This document shows positions 52,831 to 63,346 of a DNA stretch of 64,000 nucleotides, piece after piece (the first letter of the stretch is position 1; each line of letters opens with the position of its first letter). Below the pieces are notes generated by a model. The model ran no database searches. It was not told where the DNA came from and worked only from the letters and a program-made list of their open reading frames with translations. Source of the DNA: Litoreibacter ascidiaceicola (GTDB taxonomy: Bacteria > Pseudomonadota > Alphaproteobacteria > Rhodobacterales > Rhodobacteraceae); contig NZ_FQUV01000003.1 of the NCBI RefSeq assembly GCF_900129235.1, positions 372,001-436,000 of the forward strand, written 5' to 3'. Both the position numbers and the translations under genes were made by a program.

Positions 52831-54750
52831 TTGGGCAACGCGAGAAACATCGCTTTTTGGGTCGTACTGTTTTTATTGATCCTCGCTCTTTTCAACCTGT
52901 TCAACGGTGGGCAGAGCGCCGCAGATTCCCGCATGATTTCCTATTCGGATTTCATTTCGCGAGTTGAGTCCGGCGATGTGAGCCAAGTGACTTTGGATGG
53001 CGAGAACATCATCATCCAATCCGGCAATGAACGCTTTGCCACGATCAAGCCTGAAGGCGTGGATGTGACCCCTGTTCTGCTAGAGAACAAGGTCGCTGTT
53101 GAGGCCAAGCGTCAGGAACAAAACGGTATTCTGGCTTATGTTGGCACGCTGCTGCCCTTCCTCGTAATCATCGGCATCTGGATTTTCTTCATGAACCGGA
53201 TGCAGGGTGGCGGCAAAGGCGGGGCCATGGGCTTCGGCAAATCGAAGGCCAAATTGCTGACTGAAAAGCAAGGCCGCGTGACGTTTGACGACGTGGCTGG
53301 CATCGACGAGGCGAAGGATGATTTGGAAGAGATCGTCGAATTCCTGCGCAACCCGCAGAAGTTCTCGCGCCTTGGTGGAAAGATCCCGAAAGGTGCTTTG
53401 CTGGTCGGCCCTCCCGGGACTGGTAAAACGCTTCTGGCGCGTGCTGTTGCCGGCGAAGCTGGCGTGCCGTTTTTCACCATTTCCGGCTCCGACTTCGTGG
53501 AAATGTTCGTCGGTGTGGGCGCTTCACGCGTTCGTGATATGTTCGAGCAGGCGAAAAAGAATGCACCCTGCATCGTGTTTATTGACGAGATTGACGCTGT
53601 TGGTCGCTCCCGCGGGGCTGGCTATGGCGGCGGCAACGACGAGCGCGAACAGACTTTGAACCAACTGCTGGTTGAGATGGACGGTTTTGAAGCCAATGAA
53701 GGCATCATCATCGTGGCCGCAACCAACCGTCCTGACGTTCTGGACCCTGCATTGCTGCGCCCTGGTCGTTTCGACCGTCAGGTTCAGGTGCCGAATCCGG
53801 ATATCAAAGGTCGCGAAAAAATCCTGCGCGTGCATGCGCGCAAGGTGCCGCTTGGCCCTGATGTTGATTTGCGCATCATTGCGCGCGGCTCGCCCGGGTT
53901 CTCGGGTGCCGATCTGGCGAACCTTGTGAACGAATCCGCGCTCATGGCGGCCCGCATCGGGCGTCGCTTTGTGACAATGGAAGACTTCGAGAATGCCAAA
54001 GACAAGGTCATGATGGGGGCGGAGCGCCGCTCCATGGTGATGACCGAGGACGAAAAAATGCTGACGGCCTATCACGAGGCCGGGCACGCGATTGTGGGGC
54101 TCAACGTTCCGCAGCATGACCCGATCCACAAAGCGACAATTATCCCGCGCGGACGTGCCTTGGGTCTGGTGATGAGCTTGCCGGAGCGCGATCAGTTGTC
54201 AGTTTCCAAAACCAAGTACACGTCGAAAATCGCAATGGCGATGGGCGGTAAGGTTGCGGAAGAGCTGAAGTTTGGTCCTGAGAACGTCACCTCTGGTGCG
54301 ACCTCGGATATCCAGCAAGTGTCGAAAATCGCGCGTGCGATGGTCACGCAGTTCGGGTTCTCCGAAGAGTTGGGCCATGTCGATTACGCGAATGAGCAGC
54401 AGTCCCATTTGGGCCCTTATGGGGGTGGCACGAGCCACTCGCAAGAAACTCAGAAGATCATTGACCAGAAGGTAAAAGAACTGGTCGACGAAGGATATCA
54501 GACCGCCAAACGCATTCTGACGGAAAAGAAGGAAGAATGGGAACGGCTGGCGCAGGGGCTGTTGGAGTATGAAACTCTCACTGGATCCGAAATCGCCAAA
54601 GTGGTTGCCGGTCAGCCGCTGAACCGAGGTGATGACGAAGAAGATGATACGCCAAGCAGCGGTACGACCTCTGTTGCGGCGATCCCGAAGACACGGAAAC
54701 CCAAAACACCAAAATCTGATGGTGGCATGGAGCCGGAGCCTTCTTCGTAA
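52831..54750 (+). CDS. ftsH: ATP-dependent zinc metalloprotease FtsH
   Basis: 639-residue membrane AAA protease that degrades short-lived and misassembled membrane proteins. Two N-terminal helices (about 5-24 and 104-122) flank a periplasmic domain. Walker A GPPGTGKT begins at residue 193, Walker B is [11 protein letters not shown], and the zinc motif HEAGH is at 415-419. The start is TTG at 52831 with TTTAGGAGAACTC upstream; no ATG is available before the first helix. It has its own candidate promoter and a terminator downstream. Confidence 0.97.
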   Translation: MGNARNIAFWVVLFLLILALFNLFNGGQSAADSRMISYSDFISRVESGDVSQVTLDGENIIIQSGNERFATIKPEGVDVTPVLLENKVAVEAKRQEQNGILAYVGTLLPFLVIIGIWIFFMNRMQGGGKGGAMGFGKSKAKLLTEKQGRVTFDDVAGIDEAKDDLEEIVEFLRNPQKFSRLGGKIPKGALLVGPPGTGKTLLARAVAGEAGVPFFTISGSDFVEMFVGVGASRVRDMFEQAKKNAPCIVFIDEIDAVGRSRGAGYGGGNDEREQTLNQLLVEMDGFEANEGIIIVAATNRPDVLDPALLRPGRFDRQVQVPNPDIKGREKILRVHARKVPLGPDVDLRIIARGSPGFSGADLANLVNESALMAARIGRRFVTMEDFENAKDKVMMGAERRSMVMTEDEKMLTAYHEAGHAIVGLNVPQHDPIHKATIIPRGRALGLVMSLPERDQLSVSKTKYTSKIAMAMGGKVAEELKFGPENVTSGATSDIQQVSKIARAMVTQFGFSEELGHVDYANEQQSHLGPYGGGTSHSQETQKIIDQKVKELVDEGYQTAKRILTEKKEEWERLAQGLLEYETLTGSEIAKVVAGQPLNRGDDEEDDTPSSGTTSVAAIPKTRKPKTPKSDGGMEPEPSS

Positions 54751-54777
54751 GGCTGGATCACACCCATAAGACGAATG

Positions 54778-54806
54778 AACGCCCTGCCAATTGGTGGGGC
54801 GTTTTC
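54778..54806 (+). terminator. Terminator after ftsH
   Basis: AACGCCC pairs with GGGCGTT around a CCAATTGG-containing inner stem, followed by TTC. It lies 28 nt after the stop and is a good Rho-independent candidate. Confidence 0.75.
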
Positions 54807-54894
54807 TTGTGATGCAGGATGTCACAGAGTTTGACTGGACGCCTTTTGCCCCGTCGCCCATTGTCGCCGGACAATTTGATTGGATACCGACCGC

Positions 54895-55482
54895 ATGCCT
54901 GCTTTGAAAAAGACCGAACACACTGGCACCATCATCTGGTTGGGGCGCGTGGAGAGCAGGGCGGATGCGTTGCGGTCCAGCCCTTTGGCCGAAGTTGAAG
55001 CCAGGTTCGAAGGCATTGACGGTGAAGATCATGGCGGGCTGACCCGCCCGTCCTGCAGCCGTGTCTCGACGCAATATCCCAAAGGGACACCAATCAAGAA
55101 CACGCGGCAGCTTTGTATCGTGTCGGCGGAAGAAATGGCGGCCGTCGCGGCAGAGATCGGGGTGGCGCGGTTCAATCCGGAATGGTGCGGCGCGAACATC
55201 GTGATCGAAGGCATTTCGGATTTCACCCACATCCCGCCATCCTCGCGATTGCAAACGCAAGATGGCACCACCCTGACGGTCGACATGGAAAACCGCCCCT
55301 GTCATTTGCCCAGTCCCGTTATCGACGAAGATGCGCCGGGCCATGGTCGCGCGTTCAAAGCCGCTGCCAAAGACCGCCGCGGAGTGACGGCTTGGGTCGA
55401 GCGGGAAGGTCTGCTGCGCGTGGGTGATACCGTTAGCTTGCACATCCCGGACCAAAGAGCGTGGAGCCCGAAGGGGGATTGA
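54895..55482 (+). CDS. MOSC domain-containing protein
   Basis: 195-residue protein with a MOSC fold, the domain of molybdenum-cofactor sulfurase C-termini and sulfur carriers. LTRPSCSRVSTQYPKGTPIKN near residue 60 opens the core, and FNPEWCGANIVIEGI and MENRPCHLPSP hold cysteines (one of them the likely persulfide carrier). Whether it acts on molybdopterin enzymes is inference; a molybdate importer is elsewhere in the window. The ATG at 54895 was used; a TTG at 54880 is in frame. Confidence 0.85.
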   Translation: MPALKKTEHTGTIIWLGRVESRADALRSSPLAEVEARFEGIDGEDHGGLTRPSCSRVSTQYPKGTPIKNTRQLCIVSAEEMAAVAAEIGVARFNPEWCGANIVIEGISDFTHIPPSSRLQTQDGTTLTVDMENRPCHLPSPVIDEDAPGHGRAFKAAAKDRRGVTAWVEREGLLRVGDTVSLHIPDQRAWSPKGD

Positions 55483-55651
55483 GGGCATGATTGGCAAAAG
55501 TCGTTCCGATGAGAAACGCATTATCCCGTTGAGGCCGATTCCGGGGTCATAAATGTCGGAAACGCGGGATGAGACTGGCCGCGTCCCCGATATAGGCGAT
55601 GGTACACAATCGAGCCATTGCGTTTTTGCGCGGGCCAAGGGGAGACAGACC

Positions 55652-57328
55652 ATGAGTTTCAAGACCGATATCGAGATTGCCCGCGAGGCCAAAAAACGCC
55701 CGATCCAAGAGATCGGCGCCAAGCTGGGCATTCCGGAAGCGGACCTTCTGCCCTTTGGCCACGACAAGGCAAAGGTGTCGGCAGAGTTCATCGCCGCTCA
55801 GCGCGGCAAGAAAGACGGCAAGCTGATCCTTGTGACCGCGATCAACCCGACACCCGCCGGTGAGGGTAAGACCACAACGACCGTAGGTCTTGGTGACGGC
55901 CTGAATGCAATCGGCAAGAAGGCTGCGATCTGTATTCGCGAAGCCTCGCTGGGTCCGTGTTTCGGGATGAAGGGCGGGGCCGCTGGTGGCGGGTACGCGC
56001 AAGTCGTGCCGATGGAAGAAATGAACCTGCACTTTACGGGCGATTTCCACGCGATCACTTCGGCGCATAACCTGTTGTCAGCGATGATCGACAACCATAT
56101 TTACTGGGGCAACGAGCTGGAAATCGACGAACGCCGCGTAGTGTGGAAACGGGTTCTGGACATGAACGACCGTGCGCTGCGCGATTGTGTGACGTCACTG
56201 GGCGGGGTTGCCAACGGCTTCCCGCGTCAGACGGGGTTCGACATCACCGTGGCCTCCGAAGTTATGGCAATCCTGTGCTTGGCGCTTGATCTGGACGATT
56301 TGCAAAAGCGTCTGGGGGATATCATTGTGGCCTATCGCCGTGACCGCTCTCCGATCTATTGCCGCGATATCAAGGCGGACGGTGCTATGACGGTGCTTCT
56401 GCAACAAGCGATGCAGCCTAACCTTGTGCAGACGCTGGAAAACAATCCGGCCTTCGTACATGGCGGCCCCTTCGCCAATATCGCGCATGGCTGTAACTCG
56501 GTAGTGGCGACCACCACAGCGTTGAAGCTTGCCGATTACGTGGTCACCGAAGCAGGGTTCGGGGCTGATTTGGGCGCCGAGAAGTTCATGAACATCAAGT
56601 GCCGCAAAGCCGGGCTTGCGCCTGACTGCGTGGTTCTGGTCGCGACGGTTCGGGCGATGAAAATGAATGGCGGCGTGGCGAAAGCCGATCTGGCAGAAGA
56701 GAATGTGGACGCGGTGAAGGCGGGCTGCTCCAACCTTGGACGCCATATCGAGAACGTCAAATCCTTCGGCGTGCCGGTTGTCGTCGGGATCAACCATTTC
56801 TCAGGCGACTCCGAGGCGGAAGTGGCTGCGGTAAAGACCTATGTCGAAGCGCAAGGGTCGGAAGCGATCTTGTGCAAACACTGGGCGCATGGCTCCGAAG
56901 GGATCAAGGAAATGGCAACCCGCGTGGCGGAAATTGCCGATAGCGGAGCGTCGCAATTCGCACCGCTATATTCCGACGACCTGCGGTTGATCGAGAAAAT
57001 AGAAGTCATTGCCAAGCGCATTTACCGCGCTGACGAGGTTCTGGCGGACAAGAAAATCCGCGACCAGCTGCGCCAGTGGGAAGAGGCCGGATATGGCCAC
57101 CTGCCGGTGTGTATGGCGAAGACGCAGTACTCGTTCTCGACCGACCCGAACCTGCGCGGCGCGCCGGTTGGCCATTCCTTGCCAGTGCGTGAAGTACGAC
57201 TGTCAGCAGGTGCGGGTTTTGTCGTTGTCGTCTGCGGCGAGATCATGACCATGCCGGGCCTGCCGAGGGTTCCGTCCGCCGAAGCGATTATGCTAAACGA
57301 CGCGGGTGAAATCGAAGGCTTGTTCTAA
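55652..57328 (+). CDS. fhs: Formate-tetrahydrofolate ligase
   Basis: 558-residue ATP-dependent enzyme making 10-formyl-THF from formate. [18 protein letters not shown] near residue 68 is the nucleotide loop, and [18 protein letters not shown]-type sequence ([18 protein letters not shown]) follows near 107. The start at 55652 follows AAGGGGAGACAGACC; the open frame upstream to 55553 lacks a ribosome site and similarity. It is followed by folD after 107 nt, and the two products act in sequence in one-carbon metabolism. Confidence 0.96.
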   Translation: MSFKTDIEIAREAKKRPIQEIGAKLGIPEADLLPFGHDKAKVSAEFIAAQRGKKDGKLILVTAINPTPAGEGKTTTTVGLGDGLNAIGKKAAICIREASLGPCFGMKGGAAGGGYAQVVPMEEMNLHFTGDFHAITSAHNLLSAMIDNHIYWGNELEIDERRVVWKRVLDMNDRALRDCVTSLGGVANGFPRQTGFDITVASEVMAILCLALDLDDLQKRLGDIIVAYRRDRSPIYCRDIKADGAMTVLLQQAMQPNLVQTLENNPAFVHGGPFANIAHGCNSVVATTTALKLADYVVTEAGFGADLGAEKFMNIKCRKAGLAPDCVVLVATVRAMKMNGGVAKADLAEENVDAVKAGCSNLGRHIENVKSFGVPVVVGINHFSGDSEAEVAAVKTYVEAQGSEAILCKHWAHGSEGIKEMATRVAEIADSGASQFAPLYSDDLRLIEKIEVIAKRIYRADEVLADKKIRDQLRQWEEAGYGHLPVCMAKTQYSFSTDPNLRGAPVGHSLPVREVRLSAGAGFVVVVCGEIMTMPGLPRVPSAEAIMLNDAGEIEGLF

Positions 57329-57336
57329 GACATGGT

Positions 57337-57371
57337 GCGGGCGTAGCGGCCATCGAGGCCGCCACGCCCGC
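57337..57371 (+). promoter_or_regulatory. Long hairpin between fhs and folD
   Basis: GCGGGCGT-A-GCGGCC pairs with GGCCGC-C-ACGCCCGC, a 14-bp stem with one mismatch around ATCGA. A smaller hairpin, GCAGC/GCTGC at 57375-57388, follows. There is no U-tract, so it may process or stabilise the fhs mRNA end instead of terminating. Confidence 0.5.
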
Positions 57372-57435
57372 GTCGCAGCTTTGGCTGCTTCCCGCGCGTG
57401 TTGCGGGTGTTGAAATCAATAGGGAGACTGCGGGC

Positions 57436-58338
57436 ATGAGCGCACAGGTAATTGACGGAAAGGCTTTTGCGGCCAAGGTGCGCGGGCAAGTCGCGGAAGG
57501 TGTGAGCAAGTTAAGAGCCGATCACGACCTTGTGCCGGGATTGGCGGTCGTTCTGGTGGGCGAAGACCCGGCAAGCGAAGTTTACGTGCGCTCCAAAGGC
57601 AAGATGACCGTGGAAGTTGGCATGAAGTCGGTCGAGCATCGGTTGGATGCGGACACGTCTGAGGCGGACCTGCTGGCCGTCATCAAGTCGCTGAATGAAG
57701 ACGCGTCGATCCACGGCATTCTGGTGCAACTTCCGTTGCCGAAGCATTTGAACGAAGATCTGGTGATCAACTCGATTGATCCGGCCAAGGATGTGGACGG
57801 GTTTCATATCTCCAATGTCGGACTTTTGGGCACCGGTCAGAAGTCGATGGTGCCCTGTACGCCATTGGGGTGTCTGATGATGCTGCGCGACCACCACGGG
57901 TCTCTTTCTGGCTTGGACGCGGTTGTTGTCGGGCGCTCTAACATTGTTGGCAAGCCTATGGCGCAGCTGCTTCTGGGGGATAGCTGCACGGTGACGATTG
58001 CACATTCCCGTACGAAGGATTTGCCCGATGTGGTGCGCCGCGCTGATATTGTCGTGGCCGCTGTGGGGCGCCCTGAAATGGTGCCGGGTGACTGGATCAA
58101 ACCGGGCGCGACGGTGATCGATGTCGGCATCAACCGTCTCGACGCGCCTGAAAAAGGCGAGGGCAAGACCCGCCTTGTCGGGGACGTGCATTATGAAAGC
58201 GCGGCGGCTGTTGCTGGCGCGATCACACCGGTTCCAGGCGGCGTCGGACCAATGACGATTGCTTGTCTGCTTGCCAACACCCTGACCGCGTGTTGCCGTG
58301 CCAACGGGTTGCCGGAGCCGGAAGGCCTGACCGCTTAA
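57436..58338 (+). CDS. folD: Bifunctional methylene-THF dehydrogenase / cyclohydrolase
   Basis: 300-residue FolD that interconverts 5,10-methylene-, methenyl- and 10-formyl-THF. [16 protein letters not shown] holds the catalytic Tyr and Lys (near residues 50-56), [28 protein letters not shown] the folate site, and [17 protein letters not shown] the NADP site. [15 protein letters not shown] is near the C-terminus. Start ATG follows AATAGGGAGACTGCGGGC. It follows fhs and is convergent with the thioesterase gene, overlapping by 4 nt. Confidence 0.97.
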   Translation: MSAQVIDGKAFAAKVRGQVAEGVSKLRADHDLVPGLAVVLVGEDPASEVYVRSKGKMTVEVGMKSVEHRLDADTSEADLLAVIKSLNEDASIHGILVQLPLPKHLNEDLVINSIDPAKDVDGFHISNVGLLGTGQKSMVPCTPLGCLMMLRDHHGSLSGLDAVVVGRSNIVGKPMAQLLLGDSCTVTIAHSRTKDLPDVVRRADIVVAAVGRPEMVPGDWIKPGATVIDVGINRLDAPEKGEGKTRLVGDVHYESAAAVAGAITPVPGGVGPMTIACLLANTLTACCRANGLPEPEGLTA

Positions 58339-58763
58339 ACCGGCACCATGGTGCCTTGCAGGGCGGCGATGTGGGTCTCCACTTCGCCGTCGATTGCGTA
58401 GACATCCGATTGCACCACAACCAACCGACGCCCCGCCTTCAAGACACGCCCGACCGCTTTGAGGTGATGGCCCTTGGCCGGTGCGAGCAGATTTATCTTC
58501 ATCTCGGAGGTCAGAACCTCTTGCCCCTTTTCCATGAGCGTGAGGGCGGCATAACCCGCGGCACTGTCGCCCAATGCGAAGGTTAAAGCTGCGTGGCCGA
58601 ATCCGTGCTGCTGCGTCATGGACGCGCGGATCGGGGCGGTTATTATGCACTGCCCAGCGGACACTTTGCTGAGAGATGCCCCGGCTGTGGCCATCATGGC
58701 CTGACGCGCGAAGCTGTCCTTCACCGTGGTTTCATAGTCGGGATTGCGCGGGGGGGATGGCAT
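58335..58763 (-). CDS. PaaI family hot-dog thioesterase
   Basis: 142-residue hot-dog thioesterase of the PaaI type. [28 protein letters not shown] is the family core, with the active-site HGG/HGF region and Asp, and [27 protein letters not shown] ends the fold. The acyl-CoA substrate is unknown. The start at 58763 ([11 protein letters not shown]) was used; the frame extends upstream toward pdeM. Its stop overlaps the folD stop. Confidence 0.88.
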   Translation of the reverse strand: MPSPPRNPDYETTVKDSFARQAMMATAGASLSKVSAGQCIITAPIRASMTQQHGFGHAALTFALGDSAAGYAALTLMEKGQEVLTSEMKINLLAPAKGHHLKAVGRVLKAGRRLVVVQSDVYAIDGEVETHIAALQGTMVPV

Positions 58764-58788
58764 GAGGGCTCCGGAGTTTTTTGAAAGC

Positions 58789-59451
58789 CTAGCTGCGTGG
58801 CATCGGGATTTCCACCGCTGATGCACCGATGAGAATGGCGCGGGAATCCTGTGCCATCAGCGATTGCAGGGTGGCCGCATTCGTGCGCAAGCCGCCAGTA
58901 TAGGTGCCGTAAGCGGGCAGGATCAGGCGCGTCTGATCATACAGGAAACAGGGCCGTGTGACGCTGCGCCCGCGTGTGCGCAAGCTGGCTTTGGGGTGGT
59001 AATGGCCCGAGACCTCACCCGATGCAGGGGCTGGCTCGGCGATATGACGGAAGGTCAGGGGGAAGATCTGTTGTTGCGCCCGGTGGCTGCCACCAAGGTT
59101 CAACGGCCCCGGGTCGTGGTTGCCTTCGATCCATGTCCAGCTTCGGCCAGCCATTAGCCGCGTGATCCAGTCGGTGATATTTTCGGGCATATGCGCGCCG
59201 GCTTCCAGATCGTCAAAGCTGTCGCCAAGACAGATGACATGTTCAGGCCTATGGGCATCCAGATCGGTTTGCAGGCGCGTCAGCGTGTCGATTGTCTCGT
59301 AGGGGGGGAGCATCTGGCCGCTGCGGCGCGCGATACGTTCCGACTTACCAAGGTGGAGATCGGAGACGGTCAGTAGTTTTTGCGCGGGCCAGAGAAGTGC
59401 GCCGGAGGGGAGGGCCACGAGGTCGGCCCTGCAAAATGAAAACGGCTTCAT
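58789..59451 (-). CDS. pdeM: Ligase-associated DNA damage response endonuclease PdeM
   Basis: 220-residue calcineurin-like metallophosphoesterase. Metal motifs in order: SDLHLGK (residue 30), GDSFDD (near 75), EGNHD (near 110) and GHYHPKASLRTRG (near 150). PdeM proteins accompany Lhr-type helicases and an ATP-dependent ligase in DNA repair loci; the name comes from that association. It overlaps the helicase gene upstream by 4 nt. No ligase or beta-lactamase-fold nuclease gene is adjacent here. Confidence 0.9.
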   Translation of the reverse strand: MKPFSFCRADLVALPSGALLWPAQKLLTVSDLHLGKSERIARRSGQMLPPYETIDTLTRLQTDLDAHRPEHVICLGDSFDDLEAGAHMPENITDWITRLMAGRSWTWIEGNHDPGPLNLGGSHRAQQQIFPLTFRHIAEPAPASGEVSGHYHPKASLRTRGRSVTRPCFLYDQTRLILPAYGTYTGGLRTNAATLQSLMAQDSRAILIGASAVEIPMPRS

Positions 59452-61850
59452 TCCAGACCAGCCTTTGCCATCAATAGCGACGCTTCTTCGGCCATAAGCC
59501 GCTCTTCTGCCGCGCCTTTGATCGGGACGCGCCCGATTTCCAGAAAGAGGGGGGCTGCCAGCGGGGTGACGCGGTCCAGCTGAAGATGATCAATTGCGCC
59601 GCGGGTTCTGGTGATCATTTCCTCGATGCGGCCGAAGTCGATGAGGCCCTTCATCGCTTCTTCCCGCGTGATGTCGAGCATGAGGTGGTCGGGATCATAT
59701 TTGCGCAGCGTGTCATACAGGATGTCAGAGGAAAACGTGGCCTGCCTGCCGGATTTGCGTTTGCCTTGCGTCATGCGGTCAATGAGGCCGGAGATTATGG
59801 CGGAGGCGCGAAAGGTTCGCTTCATCACGGCGTTTCCAGCCAACCAGTCCTCCAATCCCTGCCGCAGGTTGTCTATTTTAAACAAGGGGGTAGGGTCGGT
59901 GACGGGTTGCAAGCTCCAGATCATGGTGGCGTAATCGGTTGCCAGAAACCCGAGCGGGTCGAGGCCCTGTTCTTCCATCCGTTGGGTCAGAAGAAGCCCC
60001 AGTGTCTGCATCGCGTTGCGTCCGGCGAAGCCGTAGATGACAGTATACTCGCGGCTGTCTTGCGGGAAACTTTCGATGAGTAGTCGCGAAGGCTCGGGCA
60101 ATTTTGAGCGCTCGCGTTGCAGGGTCAGCCATTGGGCCGTGTGGGCGGGCAGGTCGGGCCAGCTGTCTTGCTGCAAGAGCCGCATAATGCGCTGGCTGAG
60201 TTGCGTGGTGTTGGCGAATTTGGTGCCGGAGAAGACCGCGACCTTCGGGTTGTCGGATGCGCGGCGGGTGACCTCGACCGTCATCTCGTTCAGGCCTTCG
60301 TAGCGCACGATCTGGCCGCCGATCAGGAACGTATCACCTTGGCTTAATGTCGAGGCAAAGGCTTCTTCGACCTCGCCCAAAGCGGACCCGCCACGACGCC
60401 CTTTAAGCCGGACTTTCAGCATTTCAGTGTCGATGATCGTGCCGATATTCATGCGGATTTGAGCGGCAGATCGCGGGTCGCGGAGTTGCCATTTACCGTC
60501 GCGCTCCACAATGCGCTGATAGCGGTCATAGGCGCGCAACGCGTAGCCGCCGGTTGCACAGAAATCGAGACAGCGGTCGAAATCGTCGCGGGTCAGCTTG
60601 GCATATGGGCCTGCGGTTGTGACTTCCCTGTAAAGATCATCGGCAGCAAACGGGCCGGACGCGGCGCTGGCCAAAATGTGCTGGCACAAGACGTCGCGCG
60701 GGCCTGTGCTTCGCGGCTCCCCGTCCAGGTCGTGTTCCTTCACCGCATCAAGGGCGGCTTTGCATTCGACGATTTCGAAGCGGTTTGCGGGTACGAGCAA
60801 CGCTTTGGATGGTGCGTTATAGCGGTGATTGGCGCGGCCAATGCGCTGCACGAGGCGTTTGACGTTTTTCGGAGCGCCGATCTGGATCACGAGATCGACG
60901 TCGCCCCAATCAATGCCCAGATCAAGGCTGCCAGTGCAGACAATGGCCTTTAGGCTGCCCTCGACCATCGCTTGTTCCACCTTCATGCGCTGCTCGCGGG
61001 CGAGGGAGCCGTGGTGGATGCCGATGGGCAACTGGTCTTCGTTGGCGAGCCAGAGGTGGTGGAAGAAAATCTCTGCCTGCGCGCGGGTGTTGTGGAAGAT
61101 CAGCGTTGTGTTGTGGCGTTTCACCTGCTCCAGCACAGCGGGGATGGCGTATCGCCCACCACCACCAGACCATGGAGGGGCCGTTTCCGTTTCCAGCATG
61201 GAGATATCGGGGGCAGGGCCGGGGTCCGCGTGGATGATCTTGGTGGGCTGCGGATGACGCGCGAGAAAGCTGGCGATGGCTTCGGGGTCCTCGACAGTGG
61301 CGCTTAGGCCCACACGGCGCAGGTCTGGTGCAAGGGCTTGCAGGCGGCTGAGACCAAGCATGAGCTGGTCGCCACGTTTGCTTTCAGCAAGGGCATGGAT
61401 TTCGTCGACCACGACGCGCTGCAACTCGTTGAAGATGCGCGGCGCGTCTTCGTAACTGAGAAGCAATGCCAGACTTTCAGGGGTGGTGAGCAGGATGTGC
61501 GGCGGGTCCGCGCGTTGCTTGCGCTTCTGGGTATAGGTGGTGTCGCCGCTGCGATCCTCGATGCGGATATCCATGCCGATCTCGTCCACGGGCGTTCGGA
61601 GATTCCGTTTGATATCAGCGGCTAATGCTTTGAGTGGCGAGATGTAGAGCGTGTGAAGCCCACGGCGTGGGGATGCGTGCAGATCGGCGAGCGTGGGCAA
61701 GAAGCCCGCCATGGTTTTGCCGCCCCCCGTGGGGGCAATAAGCAAGGTCGACGGCGCGTGTGCGGCATCGAGCATCGCTTGCTGATGCGGGTGAATCTCC
61801 CAGCCTCTGGCGGCGAACCAATCATGCAGGGGCTGGGGCAGGTGCGTCAT
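59448..61850 (-). CDS. Ligase-associated DEXH-box helicase (Lhr type)
   Basis: 800-residue SF2 helicase. Motif I is APTGGGKTMAG (about 38-48), motif II DEIHAL, motif III GLSATVED, and motif VI QRIGRANHRYN; a winged-helix and Lhr-specific C-terminal region follows. Lhr-type helicases act on nucleic-acid hybrids, and this branch is linked to a DNA ligase and a metallo-beta-lactamase-fold nuclease in many bacteria. Here it is coupled to pdeM by a 4-nt overlap. It follows the AAA+ ATPase gene by 31 nt. Confidence 0.93.
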   Translation of the reverse strand: MTHLPQPLHDWFAARGWEIHPHQQAMLDAAHAPSTLLIAPTGGGKTMAGFLPTLADLHASPRRGLHTLYISPLKALAADIKRNLRTPVDEIGMDIRIEDRSGDTTYTQKRKQRADPPHILLTTPESLALLLSYEDAPRIFNELQRVVVDEIHALAESKRGDQLMLGLSRLQALAPDLRRVGLSATVEDPEAIASFLARHPQPTKIIHADPGPAPDISMLETETAPPWSGGGGRYAIPAVLEQVKRHNTTLIFHNTRAQAEIFFHHLWLANEDQLPIGIHHGSLAREQRMKVEQAMVEGSLKAIVCTGSLDLGIDWGDVDLVIQIGAPKNVKRLVQRIGRANHRYNAPSKALLVPANRFEIVECKAALDAVKEHDLDGEPRSTGPRDVLCQHILASAASGPFAADDLYREVTTAGPYAKLTRDDFDRCLDFCATGGYALRAYDRYQRIVERDGKWQLRDPRSAAQIRMNIGTIIDTEMLKVRLKGRRGGSALGEVEEAFASTLSQGDTFLIGGQIVRYEGLNEMTVEVTRRASDNPKVAVFSGTKFANTTQLSQRIMRLLQQDSWPDLPAHTAQWLTLQRERSKLPEPSRLLIESFPQDSREYTVIYGFAGRNAMQTLGLLLTQRMEEQGLDPLGFLATDYATMIWSLQPVTDPTPLFKIDNLRQGLEDWLAGNAVMKRTFRASAIISGLIDRMTQGKRKSGRQATFSSDILYDTLRKYDPDHLMLDITREEAMKGLIDFGRIEEMITRTRGAIDHLQLDRVTPLAAPLFLEIGRVPIKGAAEERLMAEEASLLMAKAGLE

Positions 61851-61881
61851 GCACCAGATATAGCCCGACCGATGGTTTTGG

Positions 61882-63195
61882 TCAGTGCTTAATCTCTTCG
61901 TCTTTCACATACATGTTCGCCCATGCGCGGTCGATCAGCTCGGGCGTCATCTGATTTGGGATGCCCTCGTATTCACACACCGCGATCATCTGGTCGATCA
62001 GGAAGTTTGCATGGTAGTTGGCGTAGACGTTGTCGATTGTCGGATAGCGGACTTTCAACAGGTGGATCAACGCCTCCTCGTTCAGCGGGATTTTCTTTTT
62101 CTTCGCAACCATGGCGAACACTTTCAGGAATTCTTCCTGTGTCGGGCCGTCAATTTTGATTTTGAAGAAAATACGACGCAGGGCCGCGCCATCGAACATC
62201 TCATTGGGGTGGAAGTTGGTTGAGAAGATCACCAGCGTGTCAAATGGGACCTCGAACTTCTCGCCCGATTGCAGGGCCAGAATATCGTATTCGGCTTCCA
62301 TCGGAACAATCCAACGGTTGATAAGAGCCTGTGGCGGCTCTTCCTGACGGCCAAGGTCATCCACGATGAACACGCCGCCGGTCGACTTCAACTGAAGCGA
62401 AGCTTGGTAGGTGCGCGACGTAGCGTTGTAGTTCAGGTCGAGCATGTTCAGCATCAACTCACCACCGGTCATAACCGTGGGGCGTTCGCACATCAGGTAG
62501 CGCTTGTCGTAGCGGTTGTCGGTCCGGCGCAGAGAGGTGGTTTGCGTCTCGACATCTTCGATCGGTGTATGCACGATCGGGTCGTATAGTGTTACAACTT
62601 GTCCTGCATATTCAATACATTGCGGGATATAGATCATGTCACCAAGTGCGTCGCGGATGCCGTTGGAAATCGCTGACTTACCGTTGCCGGGAGGGCCATA
62701 AAGTAGAATGGAGCGGCCGGAACTCACTGCTGGTCCTAGATCGTTCAGCAGGTTATCGGGCAGGATAAGGTGACCCATATTGCCCAGCAGCTTTTCACGG
62801 GTGATCTGGATGTTGCGCACGGACTGCTTTTTTACCTGCTCTTTGTACATGGCCAAAGGAACAGGTAGGGCGCCGTAATATTCGGATTGGGACAGGGCGT
62901 CGAGCGCGCGCGATTTGCCCGCGTCAGACAGCTGGAACGCCATCTCGGAGCCGGAGCCCGCGTGCAACGTGCCTTGTGCTTCAATCAGCTTTTGCTCCCG
63001 CGCGATCTCAACAAGTTGTTGGGTCAGCGGCAGGGACAGACAGATGGCAACGGCCATGTCCGAGACGTGCTCAAGGTTCTTGCGGAAGATTGTTTTTAAC
63101 AGGATATCGCGCATCATAACGATGCTTAGCCCCGTGTCTTTCAACGACTTGGGAGGGGCCGGGGCCTGTACGCCCGTGGTTGTGTGCATATTCAT
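61882..63195 (-). CDS. AAA+ ATPase with N-terminal helical domain
   Basis: 437-residue protein. Residues about 1-130 are helical and may contain a winged helix (LSIVMMRDILLKTIFRKNLEHVSDMAVAICLSL). A P-loop ATPase domain follows with LLYGPPGNGKSA (about 166-177), Walker B GGVFIVDDLGRQ and a sensor-like IFSTN. It does not match Clp, Lon or RuvB; related ATPases occur in Rhodobacteraceae, some near pilus genes, but the function is unknown to me. No regulator is evident. It is divergent from a membrane protein gene. Confidence 0.87.
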   Translation of the reverse strand: MNMHTTTGVQAPAPPKSLKDTGLSIVMMRDILLKTIFRKNLEHVSDMAVAICLSLPLTQQLVEIAREQKLIEAQGTLHAGSGSEMAFQLSDAGKSRALDALSQSEYYGALPVPLAMYKEQVKKQSVRNIQITREKLLGNMGHLILPDNLLNDLGPAVSSGRSILLYGPPGNGKSAISNGIRDALGDMIYIPQCIEYAGQVVTLYDPIVHTPIEDVETQTTSLRRTDNRYDKRYLMCERPTVMTGGELMLNMLDLNYNATSRTYQASLQLKSTGGVFIVDDLGRQEEPPQALINRWIVPMEAEYDILALQSGEKFEVPFDTLVIFSTNFHPNEMFDGAALRRIFFKIKIDGPTQEEFLKVFAMVAKKKKIPLNEEALIHLLKVRYPTIDNVYANYHANFLIDQMIAVCEYEGIPNQMTPELIDRAWANMYVKDEEIKH

Positions 63196-63346
63196 GTGCT
63201 CTGCCTCGCGTGCCGATTTTTCGGCATCCTTCCACCTAGTTTATCGGTTGAACTGTATCCGGACAACAAAAACCGATCTCACTTCAAAAAGCAGGCCAGC
63301 TGCGCTAGCCTTTGTACATAAAGAACACCGCCAAACAGGGCGGGGC

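Noticed and set aside
55483-55651. Folate-type riboswitch upstream of fhs
   Set aside because: No THF riboswitch fold that I know could be matched by eye; a covariance-model search would be needed.
54199-55791. A 530-codon leftward open frame spanning the end of ftsH and the MOSC gene
   Set aside because: It crosses the ftsH terminator and two genes of the opposite strand and resembles no protein.
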